Assembly: GCA_004293445.1 (NCBI GenBank)
Contig: RDYP01000006.1
Span: 1 to 64,000 of the forward strand
Direction of reading: 5' to 3'
Length of the DNA: 64,000 nucleotides
From: Verrucomicrobiota bacterium
GTDB lineage: Bacteria > Verrucomicrobiota > Verrucomicrobiia > Verrucomicrobiales > Akkermansiaceae
Below the pieces are notes generated by a model. That model worked only from the letters and a program-made list of their open reading frames with translations, was not told the origin of the DNA and did not search any database. Shown piece by piece: positions 18,869 through 28,424 of this stretch; positions within the stretch are counted from its first letter, which is position 1, and the number at the start of each line of letters is the position of its first letter. Both the position numbers and the translations under genes were made by a program.

Positions 18869-19362
18869 AAGCACAGCCACCATCTAACAGAAACCCACGT
18901 GGCATTTCACTGGTGGAAGCCGTCCTCTCCATGGCCGTGCTGGCCATCGCCGCGCCGCTCGCGATCGCCGCCCTCATCCGCGGTGGCGAAACAGCCGCCG
19001 CCGCGGGCATGGAGAGCCGCGCACCCGCAATCGTCGAACACTGCCTCGCGGAAATCACCAGCGCCCGGGCCGCAGGGTCGCCCCATCTGCCCAAACTCCT
19101 ACCCGGCCAGGCCTTCGGCATCGAAGAAATCCTCTCCCTCGCCTTCCGCCGCGACGGCTCGCTGATCGGCCCCGCCAGCAGCGCAGACTACGAGGCTGGG
19201 CTCGACGGCGACGCTGCCTTTCTCGTCCGCCTCCAAGGCCGATCTCAGCCGGCGCGCCCCGGATTTCCGGCCTTGTTGAGGATCGATCTAAGCCTCGAAC
19301 ACCCCGCGACCGCCCCTCGGGATCGACGCCGCAACAAAAGCTTTCACACGCTCCTGCCATGA
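18865..19362 (+). CDS. GspI-like pseudopilin, Verru_Chthon cassette protein B type
   Basis: This 165-residue prepilin-like protein has the leader and helix RGISLVEAVLSMAVLAIAAPL with the +5 Glu. The globular remainder is small and Ala/Arg-rich. The ATG overlaps the stop of the preceding gene and its own stop overlaps the next start, so the cassette is translationally coupled throughout. By order and size it corresponds to a minor pseudopilin such as GspI. Confidence 0.8.
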   Translation: MKAQPPSNRNPRGISLVEAVLSMAVLAIAAPLAIAALIRGGETAAAAGMESRAPAIVEHCLAEITSARAAGSPHLPKLLPGQAFGIEEILSLAFRRDGSLIGPASSADYEAGLDGDAAFLVRLQGRSQPARPGFPALLRIDLSLEHPATAPRDRRRNKSFHTLLP

Positions 19363-20093
19363 TTCGCCGGGGATTCACGCTGCTGGAACTGATGGTCACC
19401 ATGGCCATCGGCGGCCTGCTCCTCGTCCTCGCCGCCAGCATCCTCGGGCAAGCGGGTCGGACCTACACCCGCGGCAGCGATGGCATCGCAGCGGAACGCG
19501 AAGCCCGCGCGGCACTCGCCCTGCTCAGTGACGATCTGGCGCAAGCGATCTGGCACACTGACAGCAAGTTTCTTTCCAGCGACAACCACGGATGGCGGCA
19601 GGACGAACTCGGCCTGCTCTCCCTGCAAGCCCCCGATGCCCAATCCACCACGGGCCGCAACGGCGACCTCTGCGCGGTCCACTACCAACTCCGCGATCTG
19701 ACCCTAGGAAACCAAGTCGTCCGATGCCTGACACGCGGTTTTCACGACAGCGGTACCGTCTTCCCCGCTCTAACAGAAAAGTCGCTGCCATCGCTCTTCG
19801 CGCCTCGGGATCAGGACGAACCGCTGGCCTTCGGTGTGGTCGCTTTCGAGGCCCACGCGCTGGTCCGCGAAGACGATGGCGAGCTGCGCGACTGGCCCCC
19901 CGACCCCACCCGCACCCGAGGGCCGGACTTTCTCCGGATCCGGCTCGTCATCGCCCGCCGCGACCTGCTGGCAAAACTCACCCGCTCCGCCGACTGGGAC
20001 GCCCACCGCTTGCTCGGCAACTCCTCGAGCGCCGCGAATCATCCGCAGCTCGAAGTCCACGAATCCCTCCTCCGCTTCGGCCATCATGACTGA
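19359..20093 (+). CDS. GspJ-like pseudopilin, Verru_Chthon cassette protein C type
   Basis: This 244-residue protein begins MIRRGFTLLELMVTMAIGG, a textbook prepilin cleavage site and helix with +5 Glu. The region after it (EREARAALALLSDDLAQAIW) is the amphipathic helix seen in GspJ/PulJ minor pseudopilins, and the rest is a beta-rich head of about 190 residues. It is coupled to the previous gene by an ATGA overlap and overlaps the next by 8 bases. Confidence 0.83.
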   Translation: MIRRGFTLLELMVTMAIGGLLLVLAASILGQAGRTYTRGSDGIAAEREARAALALLSDDLAQAIWHTDSKFLSSDNHGWRQDELGLLSLQAPDAQSTTGRNGDLCAVHYQLRDLTLGNQVVRCLTRGFHDSGTVFPALTEKSLPSLFAPRDQDEPLAFGVVAFEAHALVREDDGELRDWPPDPTRTRGPDFLRIRLVIARRDLLAKLTRSADWDAHRLLGNSSSAANHPQLEVHESLLRFGHHD

Positions 20094-22935
20094 AAAAGCG
20101 CGCCAAGCTACCCGGGGCTTCACCCTGCCCGTCGTGATGGTCGTCACCGCCGCCCTGCTGACCCTGGCCATCGGCCTGCTCGCACTGACCGGCATCGAGC
20201 GCCGCAGCGCCCTCTCGTTCTCCGATGCCAAACGCGCCGAACTTGCCGCCCGCGCCGGACTCGAGGAATTCCGCGCTCTTCTTCGGACTGAGACCGCGAA
20301 CGACGATTTCCTGATCGTCGCCGCCGACACGTCCGCCAACGACGCGGCCGATGCCTCACAACTTTTCCTCGTTCGCGGCAAAGGCGGGCCCACCCCCAGC
20401 TACCGCCACCTCCCCCTCTTCAGCAGCAGCATCCTTCCCGAACCTGCGACCTCTGCCAAACCCACGGCCATCCCTGCCAGCAGCGACCAAAGCGCTGTCA
20501 TCCAAGCCAGGCCCGGCCTTGCCGACCCACGCGTCGACTGGTTATCGATCCGCGACGAAAACGGTCGCAGCGTCGCGCGCTACGCCTACTGGGTCGAGGA
20601 CTTGCAGGGGAAAATCGATGCCCACCGCGCCGGCAATAACGTCGGACCGAACCTCACTCACCACCGCGATCCCTGGCCCATCCCCGCCGCCAATCACCCA
20701 CCCCCAACACCACAGCCAGACCCGATCGCCATCCACGTCCTCGACCCCGCCGCCACGGAGGATGGCGACGGCAGCGTCTTCGCAAAAATTTCCGCTGGCC
20801 GCGAGCACATGCTGTCTCCCGACTCCATCCTCGGTGCCATCGGCCACCCAGCACCCATCGCCCGCGATGCCCAGGGCCGACCGCTCGACCCACTCAGCGC
20901 CAGCTTGGAAAACCACAGCAGCCCCGTCATCCAGCCCTACGAGGAAGTCCCCACCGTGCCCTTCGCCTCTGGCATTTCCGCCACGGCCGCCGGCCGCCCG
21001 AAGCTCGACCTCAACGCCCTGCTCGCCAAGCCACGCCGCGAAGCCGTCGATGACTTCGCTGGCTGGATCGACCGCGCGCTGCCCGACTTCCGCCAACGAC
21101 AAGGCGGCTTCCCCGACGACTACCTCCGCACCCTCGCAGCGAATGCCCTCGACTACGCCGACGCCGACACGGACCCGACCATCGCCACCGGCAGCCATCG
21201 CGGGCTGGACGGACAACCGCTCGTCAGCGAATTCCTTATGTCCTTCCGCTGGGACGATGTCCTCCGCGAAAACGGCATCACTTACGCCATCTTCACCGTC
21301 GGCACCTTCGTCGAACTTTGGAACCTCAGCGATCAAAGGATCGAGGGCGACGCCCAGGTCAGCTTCGAGACCAAGTTCGACTTTCCCCTCGGCGCGAACC
21401 CCTCGGTCTCCTTCGAGCAAGCCTCCGTCGATCCCGCCGTCGCGACCCCGGTCGCCATCCGCAGCGATGGCTACCTGTGGCACCCGGCGCAACGGATCAG
21501 CCTCCAGCCGAACGAAATGCGGGTCATTCCCTTTCGCATCCGCCTGAAGATCGACGCAGGAGCCGGCACCTACCTCGGCAGCCCCCTGCAAATCTTCAGC
21601 GGAAACTACGATGGAAATAGTGGATACCAATTCCGCTGGAACGGCCGCGTTGTCGACCGCTCGCGCGGCCAAACTTGGAAAGTCGGCGGATCGCTGAACT
21701 ACCCGAAAAACACCAAAAAAGAACCACGTCAGTTCGTGCGAGCCACCGTGCCCGCCCTCAGCCACGCCGCCGTGCCGTCCAACTTCGGCCCTTACCAAAA
21801 CAATCCGGGCGACCCGCGGATGTCCTACTACCTCGGCACCCAACAAGCCCGCAACGACTACCCGGACAACTACAGCCCGCACCGCCGCAACGTCCGCTGG
21901 GGCACGATCTATCAAGCCGACCAAGCCCACAAACCGAAGCTCCACGGCCGCGTGCTGCCATCCGAATGGCCCGATGGCGGACACGATGCTCCCCACGGAC
22001 CGCGCCCGACGATCCCCTCCGACGACCAGCGCCTCGCGCCCGACGATCCTTCCCTGCTCGCTGCCCTGCCCACCCCACGCCGCGAACTCGCACCCATGCG
22101 CATCTCCAACCTCGGACGCTTCACCAGCGCCTCCGAACTCGGACGCTGCTACGACCCCATCATGTGGCTACCCAGCGGACAAAGCGCCAGCGTCCCTTGG
22201 CCCGACATCAGCGACAGCTCCGCGCCGAGCCCCAACCACGGCGGAGGAAACACCCTGCGCATCGGTCGCCCGGAACACCCCCGCTTCGCCAAGCCCGGCC
22301 TCCACGCCGCTCATTTGCTCGATCTCTTCCACGCCGGAAACGCTCCCGACACCGGCATCCCCCTCGCAAAAATCCACGGCCACATCAACCTGAACACCGC
22401 CAGCCCCGATGCCCTGCGCGCCCTCGCCGCCGGAACCCTGCGCCAGGACCCGCTGCTCTCCCGCGAGACTTCCACCGAACACGAAAGCAGCACCCTGATG
22501 GCACGTCCCACCGAAGCCATCTCACTCGGTGCCCCCCGCCGCAAGATCGTCGCCGACCGAATCGCCGAAGCCCTGCTCCGATCCCGCCCCTTCACCTGCG
22601 CCGCGGAAATCGCAACCGCAACCGACCGCGACGGCATTCCGATCTTCGGCAACCGCAGCACCTATCCCGAAGGCAGCTCGATCCAGTGGACCGACTCCGC
22701 CGCCGAAGAAATCTTCGCCCGCGTGCAGGACTCCGCCACCTTGCGCTCTCGCAACTTTCGCATCTGGATCATCGGCCAAGCCCTCGCCCCCGCGGCCCGT
22801 GAAGACCAGCCCCCCAGCGTCCTCGCCGAGTCCCGCAAAGTCTTCACCGTCTTCGCCAAACCGACCCGCCGCGCCGACGGCAGCATCGATCCCGCCCGCT
22901 ACCAACCCCTAGTGACCCATGAAAACGCTTTCTAA
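20086..22935 (+). CDS. Large GspK-like pseudopilin, Verru_Chthon cassette protein A type
   Basis: This 949-residue protein has a prepilin-like N-terminus GFTLPVVMVVTAALLTLAIG that lacks the usual +5 Glu, exactly as in GspK, whose leader residue pattern also differs. Near residue 770 the phrase HGHINLNTASPDALRALAAG matches the GspK helix-hairpin core. The central 500 residues are much longer than in GspK (about 320 total) and include proline-rich and beta-rich segments. I start at the ATG at 20086; the frame is open upstream inside the preceding gene. The next gene begins 17 bases before its stop. Confidence 0.83.
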   Translation: MTEKARQATRGFTLPVVMVVTAALLTLAIGLLALTGIERRSALSFSDAKRAELAARAGLEEFRALLRTETANDDFLIVAADTSANDAADASQLFLVRGKGGPTPSYRHLPLFSSSILPEPATSAKPTAIPASSDQSAVIQARPGLADPRVDWLSIRDENGRSVARYAYWVEDLQGKIDAHRAGNNVGPNLTHHRDPWPIPAANHPPPTPQPDPIAIHVLDPAATEDGDGSVFAKISAGREHMLSPDSILGAIGHPAPIARDAQGRPLDPLSASLENHSSPVIQPYEEVPTVPFASGISATAAGRPKLDLNALLAKPRREAVDDFAGWIDRALPDFRQRQGGFPDDYLRTLAANALDYADADTDPTIATGSHRGLDGQPLVSEFLMSFRWDDVLRENGITYAIFTVGTFVELWNLSDQRIEGDAQVSFETKFDFPLGANPSVSFEQASVDPAVATPVAIRSDGYLWHPAQRISLQPNEMRVIPFRIRLKIDAGAGTYLGSPLQIFSGNYDGNSGYQFRWNGRVVDRSRGQTWKVGGSLNYPKNTKKEPRQFVRATVPALSHAAVPSNFGPYQNNPGDPRMSYYLGTQQARNDYPDNYSPHRRNVRWGTIYQADQAHKPKLHGRVLPSEWPDGGHDAPHGPRPTIPSDDQRLAPDDPSLLAALPTPRRELAPMRISNLGRFTSASELGRCYDPIMWLPSGQSASVPWPDISDSSAPSPNHGGGNTLRIGRPEHPRFAKPGLHAAHLLDLFHAGNAPDTGIPLAKIHGHINLNTASPDALRALAAGTLRQDPLLSRETSTEHESSTLMARPTEAISLGAPRRKIVADRIAEALLRSRPFTCAAEIATATDRDGIPIFGNRSTYPEGSSIQWTDSAAEEIFARVQDSATLRSRNFRIWIIGQALAPAAREDQPPSVLAESRKVFTVFAKPTRRADGSIDPARYQPLVTHENAF

Positions 22936-23611
22936 CAGAATCCTTCTCCAAGTCGCCCTGCTTCTTCTCCATTTCTTCCCGCTCAGCGCCCAAGAGATGC
23001 CCGAGCTCGGCTTCATCCGCTTCGTCAACGCCGTCTCACCCGGCAGCGGCCAAGTCCACCTGCACGTCAACGGCCGCGACCTCTTCCCCCAAGGCTACCA
23101 ACTCGGCCAACGCAGCGGTGGCATCGGCCTGCCCGCCGGAACCCAGAAAATCCGCATCACCCGCGATGGGGTGGACGCCGGGGAAAGCGCTCTCACTCTC
23201 AGCACCGGCGAGACCGTCAGCCTCATCGCCTTCGCCGAAAAAATCCCCGCCGAAAAAGATACGCCACCCCACTGGACCATCAAAATCCTCCGCCTCAAAC
23301 AACGCGACGCCGCCCGCGGTTTCCGCCTCACCGTCATCAGCGTCGCCAGCGAAGCGGAAACCCTCTTCACCACCAGCCGCGACGGAGCAGCAGCACGGGA
23401 AACCGGGCGCGTGAAACGGCTCATGACCACCAGCATCGACCTCGGTAAAAAGGCCGCCGACGTCGGGCTTTATCTGCGCGATGCCGAACAAGCTCTCTGC
23501 TACTTTCGCCCCGACGCGGCAGGTAATTACGTCGTCGTCCTCTACGAAGACACCACTGGCGGCATCAAGGCCCTGTCCTTTCACGATCCGAAATTCGTGA
23601 TCGCCTCCTGA
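22919..23611 (+). CDS. Exported protein coupled to the pseudopilin cassette
   Basis: This 230-residue protein has a signal peptide (MKTLSNRILLQVALLLLHFFPLSAQ) and then two beta-rich parts: an N-terminal segment IRFVNAVSPGSGQVHLHVNG that looks like the DUF4397-type Ig-like domain and a similar repeat later. I do not recognise a catalytic motif. It overlaps the end of the large GspK-like gene and so is produced together with the cassette. It may be a partner, chaperone or cargo of the pilus-like apparatus, which is an inference from context only. Its 3' end overlaps the convergent GGCT-like gene by 31 bases. Confidence 0.75.
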   Translation: MKTLSNRILLQVALLLLHFFPLSAQEMPELGFIRFVNAVSPGSGQVHLHVNGRDLFPQGYQLGQRSGGIGLPAGTQKIRITRDGVDAGESALTLSTGETVSLIAFAEKIPAEKDTPPHWTIKILRLKQRDAARGFRLTVISVASEAETLFTTSRDGAAARETGRVKRLMTTSIDLGKKAADVGLYLRDAEQALCYFRPDAAGNYVVVLYEDTTGGIKALSFHDPKFVIAS

Positions 23612-23991
23612 AACGGGGGGCCCATTGACTCCGCCAGCCAGTCGCCCGAAACGATCCGCCCAGCCTCCTCCACCGGTCCCGTCCATTCGTAAGCCCACAC
23701 AGGCAAAGTCCCGCCACTCTCGGTGAGGAGCACGTCGACCCGGACCCGCTGGTATTCCGGCCCCTCAAAGGCATCGAGTTCCGCCAAAAGCTCAGGACCC
23801 ACACGGAAGACATCACCGCGCACCCGGCCGCTGCCACGGACCCAGCCCGGATACCAAGAAATCCGGTAAAGCCGCCCCGCCACCTCCCCGGCCCCGCACC
23901 ACTCCGCGCCCTCCATTCGGAAGGCGTTCGAAGCACCGGGACGCAAGGTGCCGTAAACAAAAACCCCATCAGACCCGGTATCCGACCTCAT
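23581..23991 (-). CDS. Gamma-glutamylcyclotransferase-like (AIG2/GGCT fold) protein
   Basis: This 136-residue protein has the fold's hallmark substrate loop VFVYGTLRPG at residues 10-19, AGRLYRISWYPG following, and LDAFEGPEYQRVRVDV in which the Glu of FEG is the conserved catalytic acid. Related proteins turn gamma-glutamyl amino acids or epsilon-(gamma-glutamyl)lysine into 5-oxoproline. The physiological substrate here is unknown. The start overlaps the 3' end of obg by 23 bases, so it is probably translated from the obg transcript. Confidence 0.87.
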   Translation of the reverse strand: MRSDTGSDGVFVYGTLRPGASNAFRMEGAEWCGAGEVAGRLYRISWYPGWVRGSGRVRGDVFRVGPELLAELDAFEGPEYQRVRVDVLLTESGGTLPVWAYEWTGPVEEAGRIVSGDWLAESMGPPFQEAITNFGS

Positions 23992-25015
23992 CGTTCAGGA
24001 AGAGCTTCAAGTCATCGAGCCCCTCTTCCAACTCCGCCGAAATCGGAATCACCCGCACCTTCGGGAAACGCTGCTGAAAGACCTTCAAATTCTCCTCGGC
24101 CCCCTCGACGTCCATCTTGTTCGCCACCACGATCCACGGGAAACGACCCAACTCCTCGTCATACTCGTTGATCTCTTTGCGCAGGATCCCAAGGTCGGAG
24201 ATGGGATCGCGGCCCTCGCTGCCCGCCATGTCGAGGACGAACAAAAGCACCCGGCAACGGGTGATGTGACGCAGGAATTCATGCCCCAAGCCGCGGTTTT
24301 CGTGGGCACCCTCGATCAAACCCGGAATGTCCGCCACCGTGCAACGGCGGAAACCACCGAACTCCACCACCCCGACCATCGGCTGAAGGGTGGTGAACGG
24401 GTAGGCCGCAATCTTAGGCTGCGCATGCGACAGCTTGCTCAGCAAGGTCGACTTCCCGGCATTCGGGAACCCCACCAAGCCGGCATCGGCGATGCGACGC
24501 AACTCGAGATAATACACCCCCGACTCACCTTCCTCTCCCGGCGTCGATTCCGTCGGCGTGCGATGCGTCGGCGTGGCGAAATTCGAGTTTCCCAGGCCAC
24601 CTTGGCCACCTTTGCAGAGGACGAACCGCTGGCCGTATTCGGTCAAATCGGCGACAGGATCGAGGTCGATCCCCTCGTCACCGCGCTCGAACTCGACCGC
24701 TTCCTGCACCGTCGTCGCATTGCTCTTATACACGACCGTGCCCGGCGGGACTTTGGCGATCACCGTGTCGCCTCCCTTTCCGGTCTTGCGCACGCCACCG
24801 CCATTGACGCCCTTCTTGGCGATCAACTTGGGATCGTAGTGGAACTGCCGGAGATTGTCGGTCGAAGGATCCACCACCAGGATCACATCGCCCCCCTTTC
24901 CACCGTCGCCGCCATCCGGACCACCGCGAGGCACGAACTTTTCGCGACGGAACGACACAGCGCCGTTCCCGCCGTCGCCAGCCTTGGCGAAGATGCGGAT
25001 GTGATCGATGAACAT
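23969..25015 (-). CDS. obg: GTPase Obg/CgtA
   Basis: This essential GTPase acts in 50S ribosome assembly and stress signalling. The 348-residue protein has the glycine-rich Obg domain in residues 1-158 (FVPRGGPDGGDGGKGGDVI and KGGQGGLGNSNF) and then the G domain with GFPNAGKSTLL (G1), DIPGLIEGAHENRGLG (G3 region) and NKMD (G4). There is no long C-terminal OCT domain, which is a usual difference between lineages. It is divergent from the AlgH-like gene. Confidence 0.96.
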   Translation of the reverse strand: MFIDHIRIFAKAGDGGNGAVSFRREKFVPRGGPDGGDGGKGGDVILVVDPSTDNLRQFHYDPKLIAKKGVNGGGVRKTGKGGDTVIAKVPPGTVVYKSNATTVQEAVEFERGDEGIDLDPVADLTEYGQRFVLCKGGQGGLGNSNFATPTHRTPTESTPGEEGESGVYYLELRRIADAGLVGFPNAGKSTLLSKLSHAQPKIAAYPFTTLQPMVGVVEFGGFRRCTVADIPGLIEGAHENRGLGHEFLRHITRCRVLLFVLDMAGSEGRDPISDLGILRKEINEYDEELGRFPWIVVANKMDVEGAEENLKVFQQRFPKVRVIPISAELEEGLDDLKLFLNDEVGYRV

Positions 25016-25225
25016 GGCGGAAATAAATGCGGAAGACGCTCAATGCGCCAGCCCGCACCTTCTCGTCCAGCCATTTCGCGGAACCCAGGTCGGCAATCAA
25101 GGAGCTCCCGAGAACTTCACCTCCCCGACCGCCTCCGCGTTGCGGCGCTGAAAATTCCCACCCGCCCAGCCGTAGACCCGATTCCCGCTGGCGAAACTCC
25201 CCGAGCCGCGTCATTTTCCCGCCCG

Positions 25226-25786
25226 ATGAACGAGCCTGCGATCGACTCTCCCATCCACCTCCAAGGGAAAATCCTGCTGGCGGAGCCGTCCTTGCACGAT
25301 GGCATTTTCGACCGCTCCGTCATCCTCCTCGCCGACCACAGCACGGAAGAGGGCGCTTTCGGTCTGATCCTCAACCAACCCACCGGCCATCATGTCGGGG
25401 ATTTCCTGAAGGAGAAAGCCTTCGACCCACTGAAACACATCGCCGTCCATCTCGGCGGACCCGTCTCCCGCGAACACCTGACCTTCTCTGCCTTCTGCTG
25501 GTCGGACGACGACCATTTGAAATGGCAGGTGCGAATCCCCGCCGAACAAGCCGTCGCATGCAGCCGCCAACCCGGCACCCTCGTCCGCGCCTTTGTGGGC
25601 TATTCCGGCTGGAGCGCCGGCCAGCTTGAAGACGAACTCCGCCGCAACACCTGGATCACCACCCGCCCGGATGCCACCCTCCTCGGACGCCCCCACGACC
25701 GCGATTTGTGGGCCGATATCCTCCGCGCGATGTCGCCCTACCATCGGATCCTCGCGGAATCCCCGCAAGATCCGCGCTCGAACTGA
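25226..25786 (+). CDS. AlgH/YqgE (UPF0301) family protein
   Basis: This 186-residue cytoplasmic protein matches the YqgE/AlgH family: LLAEPSLHDGIFDRSVILLADHS, GAFGLILNQPTG, HLGGPVSREHL and FVGYSGWSAGQLEDEL are all typical landmarks. The function of the family is unsettled; it was linked to alginate regulation in Pseudomonas. I start at the ATG at 25226; the frame remains open upstream through the antisense of obg but that part is not coding. The metX gene follows after 70 bases. Confidence 0.92.
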   Translation: MNEPAIDSPIHLQGKILLAEPSLHDGIFDRSVILLADHSTEEGAFGLILNQPTGHHVGDFLKEKAFDPLKHIAVHLGGPVSREHLTFSAFCWSDDDHLKWQVRIPAEQAVACSRQPGTLVRAFVGYSGWSAGQLEDELRRNTWITTRPDATLLGRPHDRDLWADILRAMSPYHRILAESPQDPRSN

Positions 25787-25856
25787 ACCCCACCCGCTCC
25801 CTGTCCCTTGATTCGCCTCGCCAAGTCCGCCGCAGCGGCATAGACCCGCCCCAGCC

Positions 25857-27002
25857 GTGGCCGATACCCAGACCCAGTTTTTCACCCTCCCACAGGGACC
25901 CTTCCGCCTCCGCGAAGGCGGCGAGCTGCCCAGCGCGACGCTTGCCTACGAGTGCTGGGGAGAGCTGAATGCCGACGGCTCGAACGCGATCCTTCTCTTC
26001 CACGCGCTGTCCGGCTCCCACCACGCCTGCGGCCACACGCCGGCCATCCCGGGCACCGGCCAACTCTGGCAGCCGGAAATGCAGGACGGCTGGTGGAACG
26101 AACTCATCGGCCCCGGCAAGGCGCTCGACACCTCGCGATACTTCGTTATCTGCGCCAACTACCTCGGCGGCTGCTACGGATCCACCGGCCCGGCATCGAT
26201 CAACCCAAGCACCGGCAAAGCCTACGGTTCCTCCTTCCCCAACGTCACCGCAGCCGACCAAGCGGAACTCCAAGCCAGACTGCTCGACCACCTAGGCATC
26301 GGCAAACTCCACGCCACCATCGGCCCCTCCGTGGGCGGACTGCTCGCGCTGACCTTCGCCACCCGCTTCCCCGACCGCGTCAAGCACGTGATCTCCATCG
26401 CCGCGGGCTACAAGACCACCGTCCTCAACCGACTCATCCTCTTCGAACAGATCCTCGCCATCGAAAACGACCCGCATTTCAACGGCGGTGACTACTACGA
26501 CGGCAGCGGCCCGCTCTACGGCCTCGCGCTCGCACGCATGATCTCGCACAAGACCTTCGTCCATCTCGACGCCATCGAACGCCGAGCCCGCCAGGACGTG
26601 GTCCAGTCCGACGACATCCTCGCCTGGTACCGCGTCCGCGACCAGTTCCAGAGCTACATGCTCCACCAAGGGAAAAAGTTCACCAAACGATTCGACGCCA
26701 ACACCTACTTGCGGATCATCGACATGTGGTCCCGCTACGACGGCGCCCACGAAGGCGATGCCGCCTCGCCGGAAGAACTGTTCTCGCGCTGCGCCGCCGC
26801 CGGGCAAAAGTGGCTCGTGTTCTCGATCGATTCCGATTTCTGCTTCTATCCCGAAGAGCAGACCGAACTGGTGAAGCACCTCGAACAGGCGAAGGTCAAC
26901 GTCATGCACCTCACCGTGCACTCCGACAAAGGCCACGACTCCTTTCTGCTGGAGCCGGACTTCTACACCCCACACATCGCCTGGGTACTCGGCCAAGCCT
27001 AG
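25857..27002 (+). CDS. metX: Homoserine O-acetyltransferase MetX
   Basis: This alpha/beta-hydrolase enzyme acetylates (or succinylates) L-homoserine in methionine synthesis. The 381-residue protein shows LLFHALSGSHHACG, NYLGGCYGSTGP, and the nucleophile elbow GPSVGG, with Ser as nucleophile in place of the more common GxSMGG residue order. The Asp/His pair is visible as SIDSDFCFYPEEQ and KGHDSFL. The start codon is a GTG. It converges with a phosphoesterase gene; their stop regions overlap by 4 bases. Acyl donor specificity cannot be told by eye. Confidence 0.92.
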   Translation: MADTQTQFFTLPQGPFRLREGGELPSATLAYECWGELNADGSNAILLFHALSGSHHACGHTPAIPGTGQLWQPEMQDGWWNELIGPGKALDTSRYFVICANYLGGCYGSTGPASINPSTGKAYGSSFPNVTAADQAELQARLLDHLGIGKLHATIGPSVGGLLALTFATRFPDRVKHVISIAAGYKTTVLNRLILFEQILAIENDPHFNGGDYYDGSGPLYGLALARMISHKTFVHLDAIERRARQDVVQSDDILAWYRVRDQFQSYMLHQGKKFTKRFDANTYLRIIDMWSRYDGAHEGDAASPEELFSRCAAAGQKWLVFSIDSDFCFYPEEQTELVKHLEQAKVNVMHLTVHSDKGHDSFLLEPDFYTPHIAWVLGQA

Positions 27003-27805
27003 CCTCGGACCCGCCAAACCCCGGACAACTCGCCGAAGCGGAACGAGGTCCCGCTCTCATCGACCTTGCCGCAGCGGAACCAGCCGCCATCAAAATCGGC
27101 CCACATCGCCGGACAGGGATTCATGAAGGCCCCCAGATTGACCACCAACCTGCCACGCCTGTGCCAGATCCCAGCACGGTGGAAATGACCCTTCACCACG
27201 ATCTCCGCCCGCGGGAAATAGCGCTCGGCGAAGGCCGCCGCGGCATCCGCCTGGGTTGCCCAAACCCGTAGCATTTCGAGGGCGCGACGCGGCGGTCGCA
27301 CGGCGTCAAAGGCCCGCTGCCACAGGTGCTTGCCCCGCGGATACTCGCCGGCTCGTAGCAGCAGGGCCATCTCGCGGGCCAGCACGATCCTCGCCGCCGG
27401 ATCGCCGATCACCTCCTGATAGCGCTCCCACAAGGCACCAACCCGATCCTGCCGCGTCAGCGCCTCGCGACTCCACGGCGAACCATCGGGAAAAACCGCA
27501 TCGCCATGCGTCACCAAAATCCGCCCGCCAGCCAGCTCCGCCCAGCCCGGCCCGGGCCAGCCGGGATCATGATTGCCCGAGAGAAACACGGGCTCGGCCC
27601 CCTCTTCCGCGCAGATCCTCTCGAGATCCGCCAGCATCGATCCCGACCGCTCGCGAAACAACCTCGCCAGCTCCTGCCACGTGTCGCCATTGAAAATCAC
27701 CCGGCCCGCCCCGGCGATCAGCGGACGCAGTTGCTCCGCCGACTCGATCCGCGACACCCGGTGCCCCAAATGCAAGTCGGACAAAATGCGAACGAGCGAA
27801 CTCAT
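26999..27805 (-). CDS. Calcineurin-like metallophosphoesterase
   Basis: This 268-residue protein has the calcineurin-like metal-binding set: ILSDLHLGH, FNGDTWQE in place of the usual GD motif, LSGNHDPGW, LVTHGD and VKGHFHRAG. Those motifs give the Asp, His, Asn and His residues of a dinuclear metal site. The substrate is unknown. The start is the ATG at 27805, which overlaps the last codon of the methyltransferase gene (ATGA), so it is the last gene of the efflux/methyltransferase run. Confidence 0.88.
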   Translation of the reverse strand: MSSLVRILSDLHLGHRVSRIESAEQLRPLIAGAGRVIFNGDTWQELARLFRERSGSMLADLERICAEEGAEPVFLSGNHDPGWPGPGWAELAGGRILVTHGDAVFPDGSPWSREALTRQDRVGALWERYQEVIGDPAARIVLAREMALLLRAGEYPRGKHLWQRAFDAVRPPRRALEMLRVWATQADAAAAFAERYFPRAEIVVKGHFHRAGIWHRRGRLVVNLGAFMNPCPAMWADFDGGWFRCGKVDESGTSFRFGELSGVWRVRG

Positions 27806-28404
27806 GCCTTCGCCAACCCCCGCTGGCGGACGGCTTCGTAAAGACAAACACCTGCGGAAACCGACACGTTCAAACACTCCACTTTCCCCGCCATGGGCAG
27901 CTTCGCCAGGAAATCGCAGTTTTCCTCGGTCAGCCTCCGCATCCCTTTCTCCTCCGCACCCAGCACGATCGCCAGCGGTCCCTTCAGATCGAGTTCATAG
28001 AGCAGCTTGTCCGTGTGATCGGTGGTACCGACGATCCATACCCCGGCCTTCTTCAACTGCTCCATCGTCCGCGCCAGATTCGTCACCTGCACGAAAGGAA
28101 CGTGATCCGCCGCTCCCACCGAAATCCGCCGAACCGTCTCCGTGATGCCCACCGCCTTGTCCTTCGGCGCGACCACCGCGTGCACTCCCGCCCCATCCGC
28201 GGTGCGCAGGATGGCACCCAGATTGTGGGGATCCTGCACGCAATCGAGAATCAGCAGGAAGGGAACCGGCGTCTCCGCGACGATCCTCGCCAGGTCGTCC
28301 TCGTCGAGGGCGGGCGCGGACGACGTGTTCTCTTCAACCTTGCGGACGTGGCGGTTCTCGCGGGCCTCATGCTCGCGGCGGCGGGGCTTCATGGGCGGCA
28401 GCAT
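27802..28404 (-). CDS. SPOUT-family RNA methyltransferase (TrmH/RlmB-like)
   Basis: This 200-residue enzyme would methylate a ribose 2'-OH in tRNA or 23S rRNA. The three SpoU motifs are visible as DPHNLGAILRTADG, AIVLGAEEKGMR and ECLNVSVSAGVCLYE, which bind SAM in the trefoil knot. The N-terminus is basic and short, without the RlmB N-domain. I use the ATG at 28404, preceded by the pyrimidine run CTTTCC typical in this window; a TTG at 28428 overlapping the stop of the RND gene, with GGAG nearby, is an alternative. The target site is unknown. Confidence 0.9.
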   Translation of the reverse strand: MLPPMKPRRREHEARENRHVRKVEENTSSAPALDEDDLARIVAETPVPFLLILDCVQDPHNLGAILRTADGAGVHAVVAPKDKAVGITETVRRISVGAADHVPFVQVTNLARTMEQLKKAGVWIVGTTDHTDKLLYELDLKGPLAIVLGAEEKGMRRLTEENCDFLAKLPMAGKVECLNVSVSAGVCLYEAVRQRGLAKA

Positions 28405-28424
28405 GGAAAGCCAGCGCCCACCGC

